DNA of 64,000 nucleotides from Ochotona curzoniae (Eukaryota > Chordata > Mammalia > Lagomorpha > Ochotonidae): NCBI RefSeq assembly GCF_017591425.1, contig NW_024466459.1, positions 5,704,001 through 5,768,000 of the forward strand. Direction: 5' to 3'. Shown piece by piece: positions 23,191 to 34,905 of this stretch. A program made the translations under genes and the position numbers. The notes below the pieces were generated by a model. It searched no databases, was not told where the DNA came from, and saw only the letters and a program-made list of their open reading frames with translations. Numbering within the stretch: the stretch's first letter is position 1; each line of letters starts with the position of its first letter.

Positions 23191-23745
23191 GAAAGGAGGG
23201 AAATATTAATAGAAACAAATGTGTAAGCTGAAATTTTAGTAGATATTACTTAACAACTTCTATTGTTTTAGATAAATTTTGTAGAGGGAAATCATATATT
23301 AGTTACCTGCAATGATATTTTTTTAAAGTTAAAACATAACATTTCTCTTAGAAATTTGTACTACATGTTTTCAATTCCTAAACCAGTGAGTGGTTTGTTT
23401 ACAGCCATTATAAATATCCTCCGCATTTGATTTGGTGAATTTTTAAAACTATAGGAACATAAACTATAGAACATTTACATTGCAACTGTGTGCTCCGATA
23501 TGGCTGTGGATCTCCCAGGCTGAAGTGCTGCTCTAAATGGCCAGCCTCAATTAAAGACTGTATTACTGGAGTTTAGGATTTTATCCTCATGATAGCATAA
23601 AGGCTTAGCATTCAGTATGACTCGGACCACACAGAAACCTGGTGATATATTAATTTGTCTCTTTACTTAAAGAGCGGTAAGAAGACACTGAACAATTTGA
23701 ACTGAGAATTCACATTATTTGGCCTGGGTTAAGAAACACAAAATG
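23191..23745. other. Unique DNA
   Basis: Nothing is recognised. The composition is similar to the neighbouring conserved-looking block, so the element could extend here. Confidence 0.35.
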
Positions 23746-23749
23746 AATG

Positions 23750-24025
23750 GGCTAGACGGTTGGCGTGAGGTTAAGATAGCAGTTGAGACTCCCATGTTCC
23801 ACATCCGAGTGTCAGCACTGATGATCCACTTCCAGACTCCGACTTCAGCTTCCTGCTAATGCAGACTTTAGGACGTGCCCGGATTGCTCAAGCAGTTGAA
23901 TTCCTCCACTTGGAAGACTTGGATCCGTTGGTAGGCACTTGGAGAATGGAAGCATTGCTGACAAGTCCTGTCTCTCATCTCCTTCCCACCTCATCCCTCT
24001 GCATCTCGTTCTAATGTGTTTAAAG
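23750..24025 (+). repeat. CSINE-type SINE, old copy
   Basis: A diverged plus-strand copy: head 'gctagacggttggcgtgag', 'gatccacttccagactcc', 'cagcttcctgctaatgca' and later 'ctcccttcccacctca'-like CT-rich sequence ending near a short A-rich stretch. A 125-codon minus-strand frame (23845-24222) covers it and is not a gene. Confidence 0.7.
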
Positions 24026-24029
24026 ATTA

Positions 24030-25085
24030 CATATATACTGTACAGAAGAAATAGATGAATTAACTGGAATGAGAGCGAGGCAGAAAAACTATAAAAAGGT
24101 TGGTCATTTGGTGAAGAAAATAAATGTGCCATGCAGCGAAAAATGAAAAATAAAAGAATATGTGTAATTTTATCCAACTGTAAACTCAGTATTGACCTAA
24201 TAACAGTGCTTGAAGCGCCCATCTCATTACAACATTAGTTACATCTCTTGCTTATAATGCTGATTCTAGATAGTTATTATTTAACATCTGATGTGTCAAT
24301 TACAGATAAAAGGTGATGACGGAACCCCTTTCTAAGATTGTTTATTCTCCTAAAAGTTTCTCATGTTTAGTACCATTCCATGAGCCCACTGGAGTATCTG
24401 CTTTTTATACATCGTTGAATATGTATTTCAAATGAATGCTCATTTATAAAAATAATACTGAAGGTAGTGATTTAGCTACAGTAGCTAAGATGGCAATTTG
24501 GGAAATAATGGGATTACTTTAATATCTTGTAGCATTGATAATGAGTCAGCATCTAAGGTGCGTTAAGAGATTTGATTTAAACATACTGAAAGTGGGGTCT
24601 TCAGTGCTGCCACTCACTCAAACATGAAAGCAGTTTTAATATCAAACTGGAAAAACTAGATTGCAGCATTCATTAGCCATTTGGTCATAGCAATCAGAAA
24701 TTCTATTTGGTGATATATTGATTAGAAATTGAAGATGTTTGTAAAAGACAAAAAAATTGAGATTTACCGTTGTAATACTGAGGAAAATTATGTGTGAAAT
24801 AGAAGCTGTAATTTGTGTTGTGTCTGCAACCACAGACAGCAATGCTACCATGTCTTCAACATACTTTGAATTGCTCAGAGAAGAATACTGGTAGAAAAAA
24901 CCCAGAAATATCTGTCTGACGCTCTGCTCTTGACAGAAATGTCTTAGTGAGATCGCCTTTGGCAGTTTATATACATCCCTTTTGACCAGCAATCAAAATA
25001 CAATGTGTGAAACATATCCCACATAATTGAAAAAGTACTAATTTATTTCAGCAAATTTGCTTGGGAGATAATTGTCAAGATATTT
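24030..25085. other. Unique AT-rich DNA
   Basis: No repeat is recognised. A 116-codon minus-strand frame (24642-24992) is unrecognised and chance-sized. Confidence 0.4.
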
Positions 25086-25089
25086 GCCC

Positions 25090-25445
25090 AGGGTCAGCAT
25101 TGTGGTATAAACTGAGTCATTGCTTGTGCTGCTGGATTCCCATCTCAGTGTGCTAACTGAAAATCTGGATGCCCTGATTCCCATCCGACTTCCTGCTAGT
25201 GTCTTTAAGAAAATAGCACAAGTCTTCAAAAGCTTGGGACTCTGTCCTTCATTTCAGAGACATGGGTAGAACTCTTGGCTCCTAGCTTCAGCCTGACTAA
25301 TCCTGGCTTTGTTGCTATTTGGAGAGTGGACAATAGATAGTTCTCTCTCTCTCTCTCTCTCTCTCTGTGTTTCTTGCACAACTACACCAAGGTACACAGT
25401 TCTTTTCTAATATGCTGTGTGGGCATGTTCCAAATAAATATATCA
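25090..25445 (+). repeat. CSINE-type SINE, old copy with expanded CT tract
   Basis: A plus-strand copy: 'gggtcagcattgtggtat', 'cccatccgacttcctgct', 'cttggctcctagcttcagcc', then a perfect (TC)n run at 25342-25366 inside the SINE's CT-rich zone, and a degraded 'aataaatatatc' end. Confidence 0.8.
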
Positions 25446-26460
25446 CAGCACCAAATCAAAATGTTCATGCCAAGGCACCAAACTTTCAATAATCAGTGGA
25501 TTCTATACTTATGTTTAATATATGCATGTTGCTAATATTCTGTAGTCTCTTAGTATAGCTAATATCATTTATATATTTTGAAAGTTGAGAATTCCAAACA
25601 GTCCTGTTGGCCTAAAGTTCCTGAGGAAAAAAAAATTCTGAAAATGTGCATATTCAACATAGCTCGTGATAGGAGGAGGCCATCTAATAGTCTCAAATTC
25701 CTTCATGAAATTAAATATTGTCTTAAGATATTCTAATTAAATTAATCTCCAACTCTATCTTCACTTTTATTTCTGAGACTTTATTCTAAGCTGGCCGGCA
25801 TTTGACCTGTACAAGATTGACTTTGCATTACATGAAATGTTACTAAAGCCTCAAAAAAATAACCCTTTAATTACCTTTTATACTCCCTAAAGAGAATTCA
25901 TGTGTTCCTGTGATGTCATGCTATTCTTTGCCATATGAATTTATCTTAGTCTATACAGATAAACGACCAGATGTCTAAATATTAAGGCAGCTTATCTCTG
26001 GATGTTTCAAAGGGACTGTAACCAAAGAACTCCTCAGTATTTCTCAAACAGTTTTTGAAAATATTAATTATGCCTTATATGTTATAGTGGTTGTCAAAGA
26101 ACCTAAAAAAAAATTCCCAGTTTGATTATCACACTAACAAAGATTATGTAGGGTGGAACAGACCTGAAGTCAGAGAAATAAAGCCAAAGCATTTTGGCTT
26201 TTGACACATAACAATCTCTCCATTTCTGTGTCTCACCAAACTCTGCTTTCCTTTGTCCTGAAGACTGGAAACAGTCTAGAGTACGAAACCAGATACTGTT
26301 CTCTACCAATTTAAAAGTGATAAATACAAAAATTTCAATTTTTTCCCCAACATTCTTATCACACAAGGAGACAAGATTTTCACACAGTACCTAACTTCAA
26401 TCCATGTGTCTTGGGCAGCAATCCCACTTACATCATTTTTTTTTCCCCACAAACAGAAAC
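25446..26460. other. Unique AT-rich DNA
   Basis: Nothing is recognised. Minus-strand frames of 87 and 72 codons (26103-26521) are without recognisable similarity. Confidence 0.4.
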
Positions 26461-26465
26461 CTACC

Positions 26466-26882
26466 TGTGTTAGGCTGTTTCCCTTTGGTATTGCAATTTC
26501 TCCAAAGTGGAAAAAACCCAAGAGGTTTATCTATGACTACAGGTCTGAGATTACATGATGAGTTTCTGCTTGCCCTTGGTCATGGACCCATCATGGTTGG
26601 CAACCACCGAGGCAGGAGCAAGTGTGAGATACAGGAAACCAAAGACCAGGGAGGGGTCAATTTCACTCATTTACAGCAACTCACTTGGCAGAAAACTAAC
26701 TCACACTATTACGCTAGTATTAGTCCATACCAAGGGTGCTGCCCTCAGAAAGACCTCATGTCCTTGGACTAAGCCCCATTTTTTTCAAAAATGCTACCAC
26801 ATACTAATGTAATATTAAAGCCAAGACCCTAACACTCATGAGCCTTTAGATGGCAAGCTCAAATCATGTTCAATATGTAGCA
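26466..26882 (-). repeat. MaLR-type LTR (MLT1/MST-like)
   Basis: This looks like an old LTR of the non-autonomous MaLR class, an endogenous retrovirus-like family, lying on the minus strand. The plus strand starts 'tgtgttaggctgttt', continues with 'cccaagaggtttatctatg', 'accaagggtgctgccctc', 'cctcatgtccttggac' and 'gaccctaacactcatgag', and ends TAGCA. The order fits an inverted MST or MLT1 LTR of about 420 bp. The flanking 5-mers CTACC and CTAGG match at only three of five bases. No internal viral sequence is seen beside it, so it is probably solo. Confidence 0.55.
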
Positions 26883-28727
26883 CTAGGTAAGCATATGGTT
26901 TGAGGAAAACAAGCTGATTTGTACGTATCCGGTATGATTCAAGTACACACTCCTGTTCTTCCCCTATGAAGCTTCTTTATCTACCAATGAGGGTCAACAA
27001 TATTTCCTAGCCACTGAGTTGGAAGAGAGGATATGAGTGAACCTAGCTAAGTTATGCCAAAAGTATAAAACAAAGAATTCTGGTTCATTCTTACTACCAA
27101 GTCAATCACTATAGCAGGAGGCGGTATGTGCGTTGGCCGAACATTTCCTAGGAGGAGAAGTGGCCTTGAGCTGCTATGAGCAATTGCAGGATGCTGATCT
27201 CCTGGGACAGGGGACATAATCATTCTAAAAGTCAAAAATAAAAAGCATGCAAGATGTTCATGAGTGCTGAGCTGTTCCCTGTGGTCGGGAACAGGAGCTA
27301 TGTAACAAAGGAGCTCTCTATTTGCGTGTGAAATGTTGTGAGATCTTATCAGGCAACATGAATTTGTCCCTAAAATGTATGCCTAACGTTGTTGCCTCTA
27401 CATATAACATTCACAGGTATAAATGAACCAACGCGTATGTAAAGAGAAAGAAAAATGCTGACATAATCCTCATGGGATATTTTTTTATGACTCTAAGATG
27501 ATTCTGAACATTTCTATGGCTAGGTGTGCCTTTCTTCGATTACTGTTTGTTTACAAAAGTAAACAAGAGATGTCATGAAGAACAAAAGAAGACTGGGAAA
27601 GGGACTGATAAAAAGTTATTGACATGGTCGCAACTTGTAGAGTAAAAGAATGGTGGATTGGAAGCAACAGTCTCAATGATGAGCAATATTAAAATTAAGA
27701 ATTTTAAAGAGACTATACAAAAGTATGTTTTTTAAAAATTTAAAAGATACTATACAAAAGTATGATAAGGACCTTCCAACGTTACCTGTTTCACTCTGTC
27801 AAAAGAAATGTTTATCGCTTTGGAGAGGAAGTTGAGATTTTCAATGTTTGTTTCTAAAAATGCAGAGGGATCTTGATAGGAAAGAGGGGGAACGTTGGCT
27901 TTCTGTCTGGCCGGTTATAGTCAATTCCAAAAGCCATAGCCTTCTCTTATGCAGATGCCTAATGGCATGTGAGATCGCAAGTCTTTTTAAAGCTCAATTC
28001 TTTAAATTGTCCGTGATCTAACACTATATTTTTTCGGATCATTTCCTGGCTTTCTTTTGCACAGCTTAGATGTTACTGAGCCTTGAGATTTTGCCATCGG
28101 TTCTCTCTCTATAACTCCATATTGGATGGAAAGATCTCAAGGATTCATGTCAGACTCAGTTACCTGTGATGGATGGGAAACTGCCAACATGATCCAAACG
28201 GCCTAGACTTTGCCTTTTGGAGGACATGAAAGCACACATTTTGGGGATCTTAACGTATTTAATGATTTTATGCTTCTCACTCCTAGAATGCATTCCAACT
28301 ACATGATTCTAGGTAACTTTATGGTCTCAGGCTTCCTAAAACGACTGAATCTGTTTGGCAAATATTTAACACCTTATGAAGAAACTTGTTGCTTTTTTCA
28401 TCAATAAATGTGCTTTCTTATGTTCTATTATCACAAGACTAACCTGAAAACATAAATTTTGGCTAAAGTCACAAATAAGGTACTACATTACTTAACAGTA
28501 CTAAAGATAAAAAAAATAGCGAAATAAAGTTTGACAATTATTTGTTTGGGAAATGAATTTGATGTAATTAATTAAAGGAATAAATCTATGTGGGTGGAGT
28601 TTCGATGCTGGCAGCTCTGCTGGCTTCTCCATTATACTTTTAATTTCTATGAGGGCATAGACCTCACATATGTGTAAGATACTGTGATACCACATGGTAT
28701 CTTCACATACTCATTTATTTCACTTAA
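26883..28727. other. Unique DNA
   Basis: Mostly unassigned. It contains a small GC-rich hairpin at 27272-27294 (CTGTTCCC / GGGAACAG, 7-nt loop) and the local duplication listed separately at 27702-27764. The 65-codon frames are chance-sized. Confidence 0.4.
27702..27764. repeat. 37 bp local tandem duplication
   Basis: 'actatacaaaagtatg' occurs at 27712-27727 and again at 27749-27764, each preceded by a TTTAAA-rich arm. The period is 37 bp and there are two copies. Confidence 0.85.
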
Positions 28728-28738
28728 ATAATGCCTTC

Positions 28739-29060
28739 TAGGACCCGGCGCAACAGTGTAGCCCAGCCACTAAAGTACTCACCTCGGTCTCTCCAGGATC
28801 CCTTATGGGTCTCATCCTGGTGGCCCTGTTTCCCATCCAGCTTCCTGCTTGTGGCCTGGGAAAGCAGTCAAGAATGTCCTAAAGCCTTGGGGGAGACCCA
28901 GAAGAAACTCCTGGCTCCTGGCTCCTGGCTTCACATTGGCTCAGCTCCAGCCTTTGTGGCTGCTTGGGGAGTGAACCATCAGATGGAAGATCTTCCTCTC
29001 TGTCTCTTCTCCTCTCTATATGTCTGCCTTTTCAATAAAAATAAATAAATCTCTTTTTTT
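28739..29060 (+). repeat. Young full-length CSINE-type SINE
   Basis: A well-preserved plus-strand copy: head 'ggacccggcgcaacagtgta', 'tttcccatccagcttcctg', 'gcctgggaaagcagtc', 'gggagacccagaagaaac', a CT-rich zone and 'caataaaaataaataaatc'. It is flanked by an exact 11 bp duplication ATAATGCCTTC (28728-28738 and 29061-29071), so boundaries are firm. The 105-codon frame over it is repeat-derived. Confidence 0.95.
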
Positions 29061-29104
29061 ATAATGCCTTCCAGTTTCACCCATATTGTTACAAGTGACA
29101 AAAG

Positions 29105-29400
29105 AATATGGCATAACAGGTTAAGCCTCTGGTTGGGGTGCAGCATTCCATATGGCTGTCGGAGTCCCAGTAACTCTACTTCCGGTCCAGGTCACGGCTG
29201 GTAGACTGGGAAAGCACGGGAGGTGGAAAGCCCAAGTCCTATGGGAGATCCAGAACAAGCTCCTGGTTCCTGGCTTTGAACTGGCGCAGTCCAGCCATTG
29301 CAGCCATTTGGAACTGGACTGGCAGATAGAAGGTTCTTTCTCTCTCACTCTTATATGCTTTTTTTTTTTTTTTGGCTCTGCCTTTCTAATAAAAGCAGCA
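29105..29400 (+). repeat. CSINE-type SINE with T-run insertion
   Basis: A plus-strand copy only about 45 bp after the previous one: 'ggcataacaggttaagcc', 'gactgggaaagcacggg', 'aagctcctggttcctgg', then a CT-rich zone broken by a T15 run (29359-29373), and 'ctaataaaagcagc'. Confidence 0.85.
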
Positions 29401-29889
29401 ATGATAGAGTATCTTGAAGAAGGGCTACAGTGTGCAGTGAAAATGTTTAAAATGATGAATAATGAACACCTTTAAAAATATAACTATTACTTGATCACAC
29501 ATATCAGCTGTAGGTGCTTCCTGAACTTCCATGGGCATTTTTAAATAAATATTGTAAATCTTGAAACTTTTCCAGCAGTACAGTTTTTTTCCCTTTCTTA
29601 AATCCCGGACCTTAATCTATAACATAATTTTGATGTAAATGTTTGCAAATATACTCCAAGTCAGTAATGTATCAGACAAACCCTAGGTGCCCATGAAGTG
29701 TTAGAAAGAGTTCCAGTTAATGGGAACAAAACAAAACAAAAATACAAACCAAAGACAAACAAGACAAAGCAAGGATTTTGATAACTGTCCAAGCTAGATA
29801 GAGGCATAAATATCAATTTTTGAAATCCTCCAATCCTTCAGGATCGTTCAGCTTTCTTCCCCGATTTTACATTTAGTATATGCACTTTT
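29401..29889. other. Unique DNA
   Basis: Nothing is recognised apart from a short AAACAAAACAAAA-type simple stretch at about 29724-29770. Confidence 0.4.
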
Positions 29890-29897
29890 GAAAGAGG

Positions 29898-30417
29898 CAC
29901 AACTGGAAACTATAATGCTAAGGGAAATGAGCGAATCCCAAAAGATCAGATACCACATGTTTGCCTTGATTTAAACTGTAATTTTTTGTTTGGTTGTTTG
30001 TTATTTTTTGAACCTGTCATTGATACTGTCTCAACCCAGATGTTTCGAAGAATGGAACTTGCATTATTTTTAACATATTGTTTACCCAATACTATGTCAA
30101 TTAATTCCATAATATTGTACTGAGGCCTTGTTGGGGCTTTTAACTGACAGGATCTTTACTCTGTTAGACCTATCTTCAGACCATAGAAGGTCTCCCCAAG
30201 AGGCCACTGAACTTATCTGGACAATAAGACGCTGAACTTTATGCTAGGTATGTGTTTGCAAGCAATGAATCTCAACTGAACTTGAACTATGGTTATGCAA
30301 CAAGGTGGAGGAATCCACCATGGGGGAAGGGGTATGGGAGGGGTGGGGGGAATCCCCAGCGCCTATAAAACTGTACTACATAATACAATGTAAGCAACAA
30401 TAAATAAAAAAAAAAAA
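29898..30417 (+). repeat. 5'-truncated L1 3' end
   Basis: A plus-strand L1 3' end: 'atgctaagggaaatgagc', 'agatcagataccacatg', then 'aactatggttatgcaacaag', a G-rich tract (30322-30350), 'caataaataaaa' and poly(A). The short repeat GAAAGAGG at 29890-29897 and 30418-30425 is a plausible target-site duplication. No coding frame survives. Confidence 0.85.
30322..30350 (+). other. G-quadruplex motif in L1 3' UTR
   Basis: Five runs of three or more G separated by one to three bases. G-rich tracts are a known trait of mammalian L1 3' UTRs. Confidence 0.8.
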
Positions 30418-30633
30418 GAAAGAGGTAGTTAATAAATAGACCCTCCCCTGAATTTATAAATCTGTGATTGTATCTTTCCCATATTCTAAATTGTGGCGTA
30501 TATTTTTGCCAAAATCTTTTTTTCTGCTACCATATAGATTCATTCAGGAACAATTACATTTATAATCTAGCTTTCTAAATGTTTCAATTTTTATTTAAAG
30601 TATGTCTGCATTACTTGAAAGTCAAAGATAGAT

Positions 30634-30681
30634 TATCTATCTATCTATCTATCTAGCTATCTATCTATCTATCTAGCTATC
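30634..30681. repeat. (CTAT)n microsatellite
   Basis: About eleven tetramers, interrupted twice by CTAG. It sits at the tail side of the adjacent minus-strand SINE, the usual place for such an array to start. Confidence 0.95.
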
Positions 30682-30684
30682 CAT

Positions 30685-30955
30685 AAAGATAGAAAGAGAT
30701 TTCCATCCACTGTTTCACTCGCTCCTCAAATGACAACAGCTGGAGCTAGGTCAGTCTAAAGCTGGGAGCCAGGAGTTTTTGCTTGATTTCCTACACAGGT
30801 GCGGGGGCTCAGGGCCCTGGGCCGTCTCTGCTGACTTCCCAGGGCTTCAACAGGGGACTGGGTTGGAAGTGAACTTGCCAGAGTTCCAGTAGGTGCCCAT
30901 ATTGGCATGCTGACACTGCAGATGGAAGATTAGGTCACTGGACTCTATACTTTGT
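30685..30955 (-). repeat. CSINE-type SINE
   Basis: A minus-strand copy: 'tttccatccactgtttcac', 'gctgggagccaggagtttt', 'cctacacaggtgcgggg', 'tggaagtgaacttgcc' and a degraded head at 'agattaggtcactgg'. Confidence 0.85.
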
Positions 30956-30956
30956 A

Positions 30957-31245
30957 AAAATTTTGGCTATTTAATCTGAAAGGCAGAGAGAGAGAGAGAA
31001 AAGAAAGAGAGAGAGAGAGAGGAGTTGATGTCTTTCATCTGCTCATTCACTCCGCAAATGTCTGCAACAGGCAGGTTTGTGTAAAGTTGTATGATTATCT
31101 CTCATAAGTGACAGGTGCCTAAACTATTTGTACATCTCCCATGCTTTCCTGAGTACATTATCAGGAATCTATGAAGTGGAGTATCCGGTACACAGATAAG
31201 CACTTTGACATGAAATGCTGGCGTCACAAGCAGTGTTTCATGGAC
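30957..31245 (-). repeat. CSINE-type SINE, old copy
   Basis: A second minus-strand SINE directly adjacent: 'tttaatctgaaaggcaga', a (GA)n zone (30985-31022), 'ctgctcattcactccgc' and a diverged body to about 'cactttgacatgaaatgctgg'. Confidence 0.75.
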
Positions 31246-31418
31246 TATGTCATGACTCTGGCCATTGCCTCTCATTTTTAGTAATGATTATGAATTCAAT
31301 TAGAGGTTAGTTTTGATATCTAAATTCTTTATCAAAGTATGAACTTCATAATTTTGGGATAGTGCATATCATTTATCCCATATCTATAGCAGGTGGATTC
31401 GAATGCCCATTTAAATAC
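31246..31418. other. Unique DNA
   Basis: A short spacer before a young SINE; nothing is recognised. Confidence 0.4.
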
Positions 31419-31434
31419 TCACAAACTACTTTTT

Positions 31435-31763
31435 TTTAAAAAGATTTATTTATGTATTGGAAAGTCATATATACAGAGAGGAGGAAAGACAGAGAGGAAG
31501 ATCTTCCATCCAATTATTCATTCCCCAAATGAGCGCAATGGCCGATGCTATGCTGATCCGAAGCCAGGATCCAGGAACTTCTTCCAGGTCTCCTACACGG
31601 GTGCAGGGTCCCAAAGCTTTGGACCATCCTCGACTGCTTTCCTAGGCCACAAGCAGGGAGCTGGATGAGAAGTGGAGCTGCCGGGATTAAAACCGGTGCC
31701 CATATGAGATCCCGGTGCATTCAAGGTGAGGATTTAAGCCACTAGACCACGCTGCCGGGCCCG
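31435..31763 (-). repeat. Young full-length CSINE-type SINE
   Basis: A minus-strand, well-preserved copy: 'aaaaagatttatttatgta', 'tacagagaggaggaaagac', 'cttccaggtctcctacacgg' and the head at 'gaccacgctgccgggccc'. It has an exact 16 bp target-site duplication, TCACAAACTACTTTTT, at 31419-31434 and 31764-31779. This is the longest perfect duplication in the window, so it is among the most recent insertions. Frames of 62-91 codons over it are repeat-derived. Confidence 0.96.
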
Positions 31764-31781
31764 TCACAAACTACTTTTTAC

Positions 31782-31799
31782 GTGTGTGTGTGTGTGTGT
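31782..31799. repeat. (GT)n microsatellite, short
   Basis: Nine GT units directly after the SINE target-site duplication. Confidence 0.9.
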
Positions 31800-32240
31800 A
31801 CGCATGTGTCTTTATCAGTCTGCTGAGAACCTCCAATTGGCTGTCTCCGAGCTAATCAGTGGATAGACAAATGAATGAAGGCCTTCATAACCTTAGTTAT
31901 GGTTGGAAGTTAAGATTTATCTTTGCCCCTGAACTGTTCAGACAAGTAGGTGATAAATGGCATCTGAATATTAGTTTATGTATATTTGCTCCTCCTGCTG
32001 CTGAGACAGTGGCCCCATGGTGTGTTTTAATAAGTTAAAGCTCTGGATGGAGCCTGTGTTCATGATTTCTCTCTTATACTCAAGGTTGTGTAATTTACTT
32101 TTATTTATTCCTTTTGCCTCTGCCAGCTTCTTTCATCTTACTTTTGCAAGTCATCAAAGACCATCTTGAGGTCAAAACATGTCGTGCTTACATTCATACC
32201 ATCATGATTAAATGAAATTGTTCTCTGCCTTGAATCGGTG
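31800..32240. other. Unique DNA
   Basis: Nothing is recognised. Confidence 0.4.
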
Positions 32241-32244
32241 TATG

Positions 32245-32370
32245 GTTTTTGATAAGTTATGCAAACTCCTGGTTCCTCATTATCTTTAACAAGATAATAA
32301 TGATATGCATCTTATTGGATTGTTGGTGAGTATCGTATCCAACATCAAAGCATAAGCAACAATAATAAGT
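32245..32370 (+). repeat. MIR fragment
   Basis: The order 'aactcctggttcctcatta', 'agataataatgatatgcat' and 'attggattgttggtgagta' follows the MIR core ('cctcagtttcctcatctg', 'ataataatagtacctac', 'gttgttgtgaggatta'). Confidence 0.6.
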
Positions 32371-32900
32371 GACAGCACTAGCTGAACAAATATCAAAATA
32401 CAAACATCCAGTAGGATGCGAAAAAGCAGATACATACTCCTTGCCTTTGTGTTTTATTGCATTCATCTCCATGGTGCCAAGTCGACCTCTGTAAGGTAAG
32501 CCATCAGTCCTGGGTTTCAGTGAAAGATTACTCACTCTGGGAGCTCAGTTCCTGCATTATTCATGCCATTCTGTATGCAGCTAGATTTATGTGTCAGGAA
32601 AAACATACAAATGGAATCCGATTTACTTGCGCAAGTTCCTGAGCCATTTGATTTATATTTGAGTAAATAAAGACATATGTCTTCTAGGTATTGGCTTCAG
32701 TTCTCTTTAAAATGGTAGTGTGGTGCTTCAACTTCTTTTCTTGGCAGGCACAGACTTCAGAAGTTTTACAAGCACTGCAACCTCACATCAGATTCTTCCA
32801 GTTTTCTGCTGTTTTCATCATACTGTTGTATTTACATTAATTAATTTCAGTTTCAAGACAATGAAATGTATACAACCTTGGAAACTGGAAAAGTTTTACA
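32371..32900. other. Unique DNA
   Basis: Nothing is recognised; overlapping frames of 60-92 codons are chance-sized. Confidence 0.4.
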
Positions 32901-32904
32901 TTTT

Positions 32905-32990
32905 TCTTCCATAGCTACATTTTATAGAAAAGCTAAGGGAACTCAGATGTAAAACCCTATCCAATCCTTACTAAGTAACTAGAGCAAACA
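32905..32990 (-). repeat. Possible MIR fragment
   Basis: 'acattttatagaaaagcta', 'agggaactcagatgtaaaa' and 'ttactaagtaactagagc' resemble the inverted MIR core. The fragment is diverged. Confidence 0.4.
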
Positions 32991-33296
32991 TCCCAAATCT
33001 TCTTGCCTTGTAAGAAGTTTAAAGTTACCAATAGCTCTTTAAGATCATTCTAAATCAGCTGACTATTTTTGTCTGTCCTTAGTACATCACATCCATTTTG
33101 CAGGCATATTTCAAGCAAGGGTAAGTATGGATCTAGAGTTTTCTTAAACTCTAAACTTCAAGGAAATCAAAAGGAAAACCAAAAGTAAGTGTTAGTCGTG
33201 ACATGTGGAGCCAGTCTGGAGTTTAGCTAATGGTCAAGACCTGGTGCTCAGTTCCTAGTTTCAACAAAACGTGATGCAAGATAACCTGAAAACATT
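32991..33296. other. Unique DNA
   Basis: Nothing is recognised before the LINE insertion. Confidence 0.4.
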
Positions 33297-34586
33297 AGGA
33301 GAAACTGAAATAAACTCCTCTGTTGGGACATGCTCCCTGCATGTGAGTGCAAGAACCAAGACGGGGAATAGCCAAACCAGACCAAAGTATGGCACCCACC
33401 GGCATATATTTGGAGCCCACTGGCAAATGCAGAGGTGAGGGGACTGTGCCAGACTGGGTTGCAGCACCCAACCAGCACATGTAAAACAAGGGGGGGGGAG
33501 GTGGGAATGGCCCAGTGAGGGGACTGTGAAGCCTCCTCTGCTGGGTGACTACTCCCACTGGTGAGCATAAGAGCTGGGATGATGACAGACCAGGCCGGGC
33601 AGGGCCATATCTGATGGCCTACATGTGATCTAGGCTGGGCTGACTGTACCTTCTGGTACATGCATATGGCAGTGCCGGTGTGGATTGACTGGGCTTTGCT
33701 GCAGCATCAGCTGGCAGATGCTGGCACAGGGGACAAATTCTGTCAGGTGCAGGCATGGCTTAGACAGATGGTGGCATCCTCTGACACCAGTGCGGACTGG
33801 ATAGTGGGGTTGATTGGGCGAATGGGGTTTCTCTATCCATCAACATAACACGAGAGCTGAATGGGATGTGGGACAAATGGGACCAGTCTGCTGAATAAAC
33901 TAGCAAGCACGGGAACCAGGGCAGGGGTGGGCCTGCTGTGGGTATTTGTGGGTTGCTCTGACCAGACTGCAGCTCCCATTAGTTTATGTGAAGGCAGAGG
34001 GTGTGGTGGGCAGGATTGGACTGGGCTCCAATACCCATTGTTTTTTGTAAAACATGCGGCTGGAGACAGAACTGATGCAGCAATTGCAACTACCAGTGTG
34101 TGCTTAGGCTGATTTGGGTGACAGACTGTGCCAGACTCTGAGTCACACGCAAGAATCAGGTCTGCGATGGCCTCAGATGAGGTTTCTTGGGCAATTCCCT
34201 ATCCTAACTATGGAGAGAACTGCAGGTTCCGTGGGCTGACTGTGGGAGTGGATGTGTCAGAGCTGGGCATCCTCAATGGTTCAGATGGAGCAGAGGACAG
34301 CCTATCCAAATGTACATAGAGAATACAGTAGTACATCAGAGCCTCCAGAGGACACCTGGTACTATAACACAGGATGGAGGACAGAACAAATTGGTCATCT
34401 ACCCCAGTCAATCATTGGCAGTGAAAATCTGGGCAGATAGAAACACTAAGGTGGACTATAGCAGCCAGTGGATTCGGGAGAGATTTCATCGTGATTGGAG
34501 TGGCAGGTTCGCCAGCAATTAAGGACTGAACTATCAAAGCCTTCTGAGAAATGTGTGGGTGATTGTAAATTTCTATTTTTCTTCCT

Positions 34587-34905
34587 GTTAAGATTTATTT
34601 ATGTTTATCGCAAAGTCAGATATACAGAGAGGAGGAAAGACAGAGAGGAGGAACTTCTGTCGGATGATTCACTCCCCAAGTGACCTCAATGGTCAGTGCT
34701 GCACCAATCTGAAGTCAGGAGCCAGGAACTTCTTTCAGGTCTCCCACACAGGTGCAGGGTATCAAGGTTTTGGGCTGTCTTCTAATGCATTCCCAGGCCA
34801 CAAGCAGGGAGCTAGATGGGAAGTGGAGTTGCCAGGATTAGAACTGGGGGCCATATGGGATCCTGGCGCGTTCAAGGTGAGGACTTTAGCTGCTAGGCCC
34901 TGTTG
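34587..34905 (-). repeat. CSINE-type SINE nested in LINE
   Basis: A minus-strand full-length copy: 'taagatttatttatgttta', 'cagagaggaggaaagacag', 'ctttcaggtctcccacaca', 'gggagctagatgggaagtgg', 'aggattagaactggggg' and the head 'agctgctaggccctg'. Its position inside the LINE block shows it came later. I could not find a clean duplication around it. Confidence 0.92.

Noticed and set aside
33248..34522. Series of 60-137-codon frames in the GC-rich block
   Set aside because: They lie across a LINE 3' end, in both strands and several frames; the higher GC simply lowers stop frequency.
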